Position numbers and translations under genes: made by a program. The notes under the pieces were generated by a model. It worked only from the letters and a program-made list of their open reading frames with translations. It was not told the origin of the DNA and ran no database searches. This document shows positions 4,554 to 6,787 of a stretch of DNA of 6,787 nucleotides, piece by piece; position 1 is the stretch's first letter, and each line of letters opens with the position of its first letter. Source of the stretch: DATMBL01 sp050735975 (GTDB taxonomy: Bacteria > Desulfobacterota > Binatia > UBA9968); contig JBOHVS010000219.1 in the NCBI GenBank assembly GCA_050735975.1, forward strand, positions 1 to 6,787. Reading direction: 5' to 3'.

Positions 4554-5777
4554 TTAAGCAACCGCTTTTTCGCTTCTATTTGATGGGACACAAAGAATAC
4601 CGACCGTCGCTAAGAGCGCAAGCGTGGCTCCTATCACAAACGGAGCAGCCGGGCCGTACCATTGCCACAGGAGTCCCGCGAGCAGGCTTGCGGGAAGCGC
4701 CATTATGCCAATGGCGGCATTGAAAATTCCGTAGGCTGTTCCGCGCAGATGATCGGGGGCCAAATCCGCGACGAATGCAGTCGCGGCTCCTTGAAACGCG
4801 CCGTAGTAAAGCCCGTATCCCGCGTAAAGAAGCCACGCATGCCACCAGCTTGACGCGAAAGCAAAACCGCAATAGATCAACGCGTAAATGAGCCAACCGG
4901 TCGCGATCAAACCACGCCGCCCGAAGACATCCGAGAGCGCCCCACCCTTGGTCGAAGAAAAGGCGATTACGACGTTGAAGGCGGCCACTACGAGGAACAC
5001 CTCGACAGTCGATAGGCCGAGTGTTTGAGCCCTGAGCATGAGAAAGGCGTCACTCGAGTTTCCGAGCGTAAAGAGAACCATCAGACCAATGAATGCCCAA
5101 AACCTGCCGTCCAGTCCTTTCATCCGAAGCGTGACGGCGATCGCCGCCGATGGCGGCCGCTCCTCTACCCATTTTGCCAAAACGACCACTGAGGCAAGTC
5201 CAGGCACAACCGCAAGGAGCACTAGCCACTGATACGTCTCCAGCGTCAATGCAAGGCTGTTGCCTTGGGTTAGGTGAAGCACGCCGGCCGCTATCAGCAA
5301 CCCAATGACAGCCCCGGTCTTGTCCATCGCTTTGTTGAAACCAAAAGCTCGGCCCCGGTGTTCAGGAGGAGTCATATCTGCGATGAGCGCATCTTTCGGC
5401 GCAGTACGAATGCCCTTACCGACGCGGTCAAGAAAACGCACGGCGAGTACCACTTGCCAACCGGCGGTGGCAAAATAGAGGAGAGGTTTCGTGAAACCGG
5501 AAAGACCATAGCCCCAGAGTGCCAGGACCTTTCTCCGTCCGATGCGGTCTGAAAGCCGCCCTGAAATCAGCTTAAGTAGCGTCGCTGTGCTTTCTGCGAT
5601 CCCTTCAATAAGGCCGATGACGGCAGTCCCGACCCCAAGAACATTTGCAAGGAACAGCGGCAAGGTCCGAACCGTAATTTCGCTCGAGAAATCCGTAAGC
5701 AGGCTTACAAACCCCAACGCCTTGACGGACGGGGTAAGCGGCTCTGCCCGGTTGGCGATGATAGCGGCTTCTTTCAT
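4554..5777 (-). CDS. Major facilitator superfamily transporter (407 aa)
   Basis: This is an inner-membrane secondary transporter with about 12 hydrophobic helices in two halves. MFS motif A appears as GRLSDRIGRRKV (73-84) in the loop between helices 2 and 3, and its second-half counterpart as GALSDVFGRRGL (279-290). The stretch RFLDRVGKGIRTAPKDALIA (114-133), followed by PPEHRGRAFGFNKAMDKTGA (137-156), is a strongly charged, conserved-looking signature of one MFS subgroup. A similar ADLAPDHLRGTAYGIFNA (338-355) stands in the second half. Length and motifs indicate an intact protein; the substrate cannot be told. The start is the ATG at 5777, which overlaps the ynfA stop as ATGA; an upstream TTG at 5786 would add only three residues. 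Coupling to ynfA suggests a shared efflux role. It converges on the DUF190 gene with 19 bp between stops. Confidence 0.92.
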   Translation of the reverse strand: MKEAAIIANRAEPLTPSVKALGFVSLLTDFSSEITVRTLPLFLANVLGVGTAVIGLIEGIAESTATLLKLISGRLSDRIGRRKVLALWGYGLSGFTKPLLYFATAGWQVVLAVRFLDRVGKGIRTAPKDALIADMTPPEHRGRAFGFNKAMDKTGAVIGLLIAAGVLHLTQGNSLALTLETYQWLVLLAVVPGLASVVVLAKWVEERPPSAAIAVTLRMKGLDGRFWAFIGLMVLFTLGNSSDAFLMLRAQTLGLSTVEVFLVVAAFNVVIAFSSTKGGALSDVFGRRGLIATGWLIYALIYCGFAFASSWWHAWLLYAGYGLYYGAFQGAATAFVADLAPDHLRGTAYGIFNAAIGIMALPASLLAGLLWQWYGPAAPFVIGATLALLATVGILCVPSNRSEKAVA

Positions 5778-6109
5778 CTGGGCCAATACATCAAAACGGA
5801 AACGCCGGCCAGACTGATCGCCCCGCCCAACAGATCGATGCGGTCCGGCACATTGCCATCAAAGATCCAGCCCCAGAGTAGAGACAAGACGATGAAAAAA
5901 CCACCGTAGGCCGCATAGACCCTGCCGAAGTGAGTCGGCTGAAAAGTGGGGATGATTCCGTAGAGTACCAGAATCAATCCTCCTAAAAGGCCCCATGTGA
6001 CACCACGGCCTTCGCGCAACCATTGCCACACCAGCCAGCCGCCGCTGATTTCACATAGCCCAGCCAATAGAAAAAGACCGACCGACGCTGCGATCGAAGA
6101 TGCAACCAT
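5774..6109 (-). CDS. ynfA: YnfA/UPF0060 family small membrane protein
   Basis: This 111-aa protein has four membrane helices (about 5-23, 38-57, 65-84, 92-109), the size and layout of YnfA. Family marks are GLCEISGGWLVWQWLREG (17-34), where the buried Glu20 of the LCEI motif is conserved, then PTFQPTHFGRVYAAYGG (54-70), WGWIFDG (79-85) and DLLGGAISLAGV (92-103). YnfA resembles small multidrug resistance proteins, and homologues have been linked to efflux of cationic compounds, so a dimeric drug/metabolite exporter is likely but not proven here. A GGAGG lies close before the ATG at 6109. The stop overlaps the ATG of the MFS gene (ATGA), implying translational coupling. A broken relative of this gene lies at 3486-3628. 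Confidence 0.94.
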   Translation of the reverse strand: MVASSIAASVGLFLLAGLCEISGGWLVWQWLREGRGVTWGLLGGLILVLYGIIPTFQPTHFGRVYAAYGGFFIVLSLLWGWIFDGNVPDRIDLLGGAISLAGVSVLMYWPR

Positions 6110-6212
6110 TGCCCCTCCGCTTTTCCCGCGCGCTGACGCAGTCCGAGAAAATTGGCCTTCTGCGAGACCTTAAAGCCCGCGTCCCGTATCCGGATCCGAC
6201 TTTACATTGGGA
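6110..6212. other. Spacer between the aquaporin gene and ynfA
   Basis: This is a 103-bp spacer on the minus-strand cluster. It has no terminator-like hairpin with a T-run and no strong promoter that I can see, so read-through from the aquaporin gene into ynfA and the MFS gene is possible. The GGAGG of ynfA lies at its left end. Confidence 0.4.
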
Positions 6213-6787
6213 CTATTTTCTTGCGAACTGACAACATTCAGCTCCTTGCACGTACGTACAGGCCGGGATCGCCAGAATCGCTCCGATGATCGGGGCGGTC
6301 AAATAGATCCAAAGACTCTCGATCCGGTTAGCTACGAGGGCCGGCCCGAGCGATCGAGCCGGATTCATCGACGCGCCTGAGATCGGGCCGGCAAATAAGG
6401 CCTCCAGTGCAATGACTGCACCTACTGCCACGCCCGCAATGGGTCCCTTTTCTTTGCCACCGATGGAAACGCTCAGAATAACGAGCATCAGCACAGCTGT
6501 CAGGGACACTTCAAAGGAAAAGGACTGGCCAGCGGAGCCCGCAGGGATCGTCGCTCCCAAAGTAGGATGCTGGGGAAAAAGCAAACCGAGAAAAATGCTG
6601 GCCACCACGGCGCCGCCACATTGACTTAGGGCATACGGCAAGACGAGTCGAGCGGAAACACGCCCGGCCATCCAAAAACCAATCGTGACCGCTGGATTTA
6701 AGTGAGCTCCGGATACCTCGCCAAATGTGTAGATCATGGCGAGCACAACCAGGCCGAACGTTAATGAAATGCCGACATGGGTTACCG
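6213..6787 (-). CDS. MIP-family aquaporin, NIP-like (N-terminus beyond right edge)
   Basis: The frame is open to the right edge and lacks only the first helix and part of the second; 190 residues to the TAG are visible. Both half-helix signatures are present: SGAHLNPAV and SGASMNPAR. The second half, LFAGPISGASMNPARSLGPA, and the SLTAVLMLVI stretch of helix 4 resemble plant NIPs and bacterial NIP-like channels more than AqpZ. Aligning to AqpZ by distance from the NPA motifs gives the selectivity-filter residues Phe (helix 2, in LTFGL), Ala (helix 5, in EALFAG), Ala (loop E) and Arg (NPAR). AqpZ has F-H-T-R. Loss of the His suggests a wider or less water-selective pore that might pass small uncharged solutes. 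The gene is upstream of ynfA (103-bp gap) on the same strand and may share its transcript. It ends ECCQFARK. Confidence 0.92.
   Translation of the reverse strand, partial: VTHVGISLTFGLVVLAMIYTFGEVSGAHLNPAVTIGFWMAGRVSARLVLPYALSQCGGAVVASIFLGLLFPQHPTLGATIPAGSAGQSFSFEVSLTAVLMLVILSVSIGGKEKGPIAGVAVGAVIALEALFAGPISGASMNPARSLGPALVANRIESLWIYLTAPIIGAILAIPACTYVQGAECCQFARK

Noticed and set aside
4530..4580. 8-bp inverted repeat AATAGAAG...CTTCTATT between the DUF190 and MFS stops, considered as a bidirectional terminator
   Set aside because: The loop is about 35 nt, the stem is AT-rich, and there is no T-run after either arm; chance similarity of the two gene ends is enough.
3894..4583. 229-codon plus-strand open frame across crcB and the DUF190 gene
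   Set aside because: It is an alternative frame of two clear genes with Arg/Ser/Cys-rich sequence and no domains.

Overview
The window is a moderately GC-rich bacterial chromosomal segment with tightly packed genes. It carries ten protein genes, two of them cut by the window edges, plus one broken gene and one clear riboswitch. Nothing in it fixes the species. The gene mix (Lgt, long-chain ChrA, CrcB with a DUF190 partner, YnfA, a NIP-like aquaporin) suits a free-living environmental bacterium, possibly a chemolithotroph from a metal- or halide-rich setting; that taxonomic guess is inference only. There is no transposase, integrase, CRISPR array, tRNA or rRNA.

Layout, left to right. Bases 1-124 (minus) hold the N-terminal end of lgt. 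Bases 362-829 (minus) hold a small conserved-looking membrane protein. A 582-bp gap (830-1411) carries a good sigma70-type promoter at 1180-1207 and a roughly 200-nt hairpin-containing leader. Next comes a two-gene operon on the plus strand: an unrecognised charged helical protein with an internal repeat (1412-1789), overlapped by 8 nt by the chromate transporter chrA (1782-3023). A PadR-family regulator (3047-3361, minus) converges on chrA and may control it.

Bases 3362-3798 contain a frameshifted, truncated ynfA relic (minus), then a compact fluoride-response cassette: promoter, crcB-type fluoride riboswitch (3674-3731), overlapping intrinsic terminator, and a 6-codon mini-ORF just before crcB. 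The fluoride channel crcB (3799-4176) and a PII-like DUF190 gene (4184-4534) follow as an operon. Converging on them from the right is a minus-strand cluster: a NIP-like aquaporin (cut at the right edge), ynfA, and an MFS transporter whose start overlaps the ynfA stop as ATGA.

The shared theme is movement of toxic or small solutes across the inner membrane: chromate (ChrA), fluoride (CrcB), small uncharged solutes (aquaporin), and unknown substrates (YnfA, MFS). The best-supported regulatory system is the fluoride riboswitch, where pseudoknot and terminator compete for the same ACCCCTAC segment. The most novel-looking items are the repeat-containing protein translationally coupled to ChrA, a shared inverted repeat (ATCG-N5-CGAT) over both the chrA-operon and crcB promoters, the ynfA relic next to the crcB promoter while an intact ynfA sits 2.3 kb away, and the altered selectivity filter of the aquaporin.
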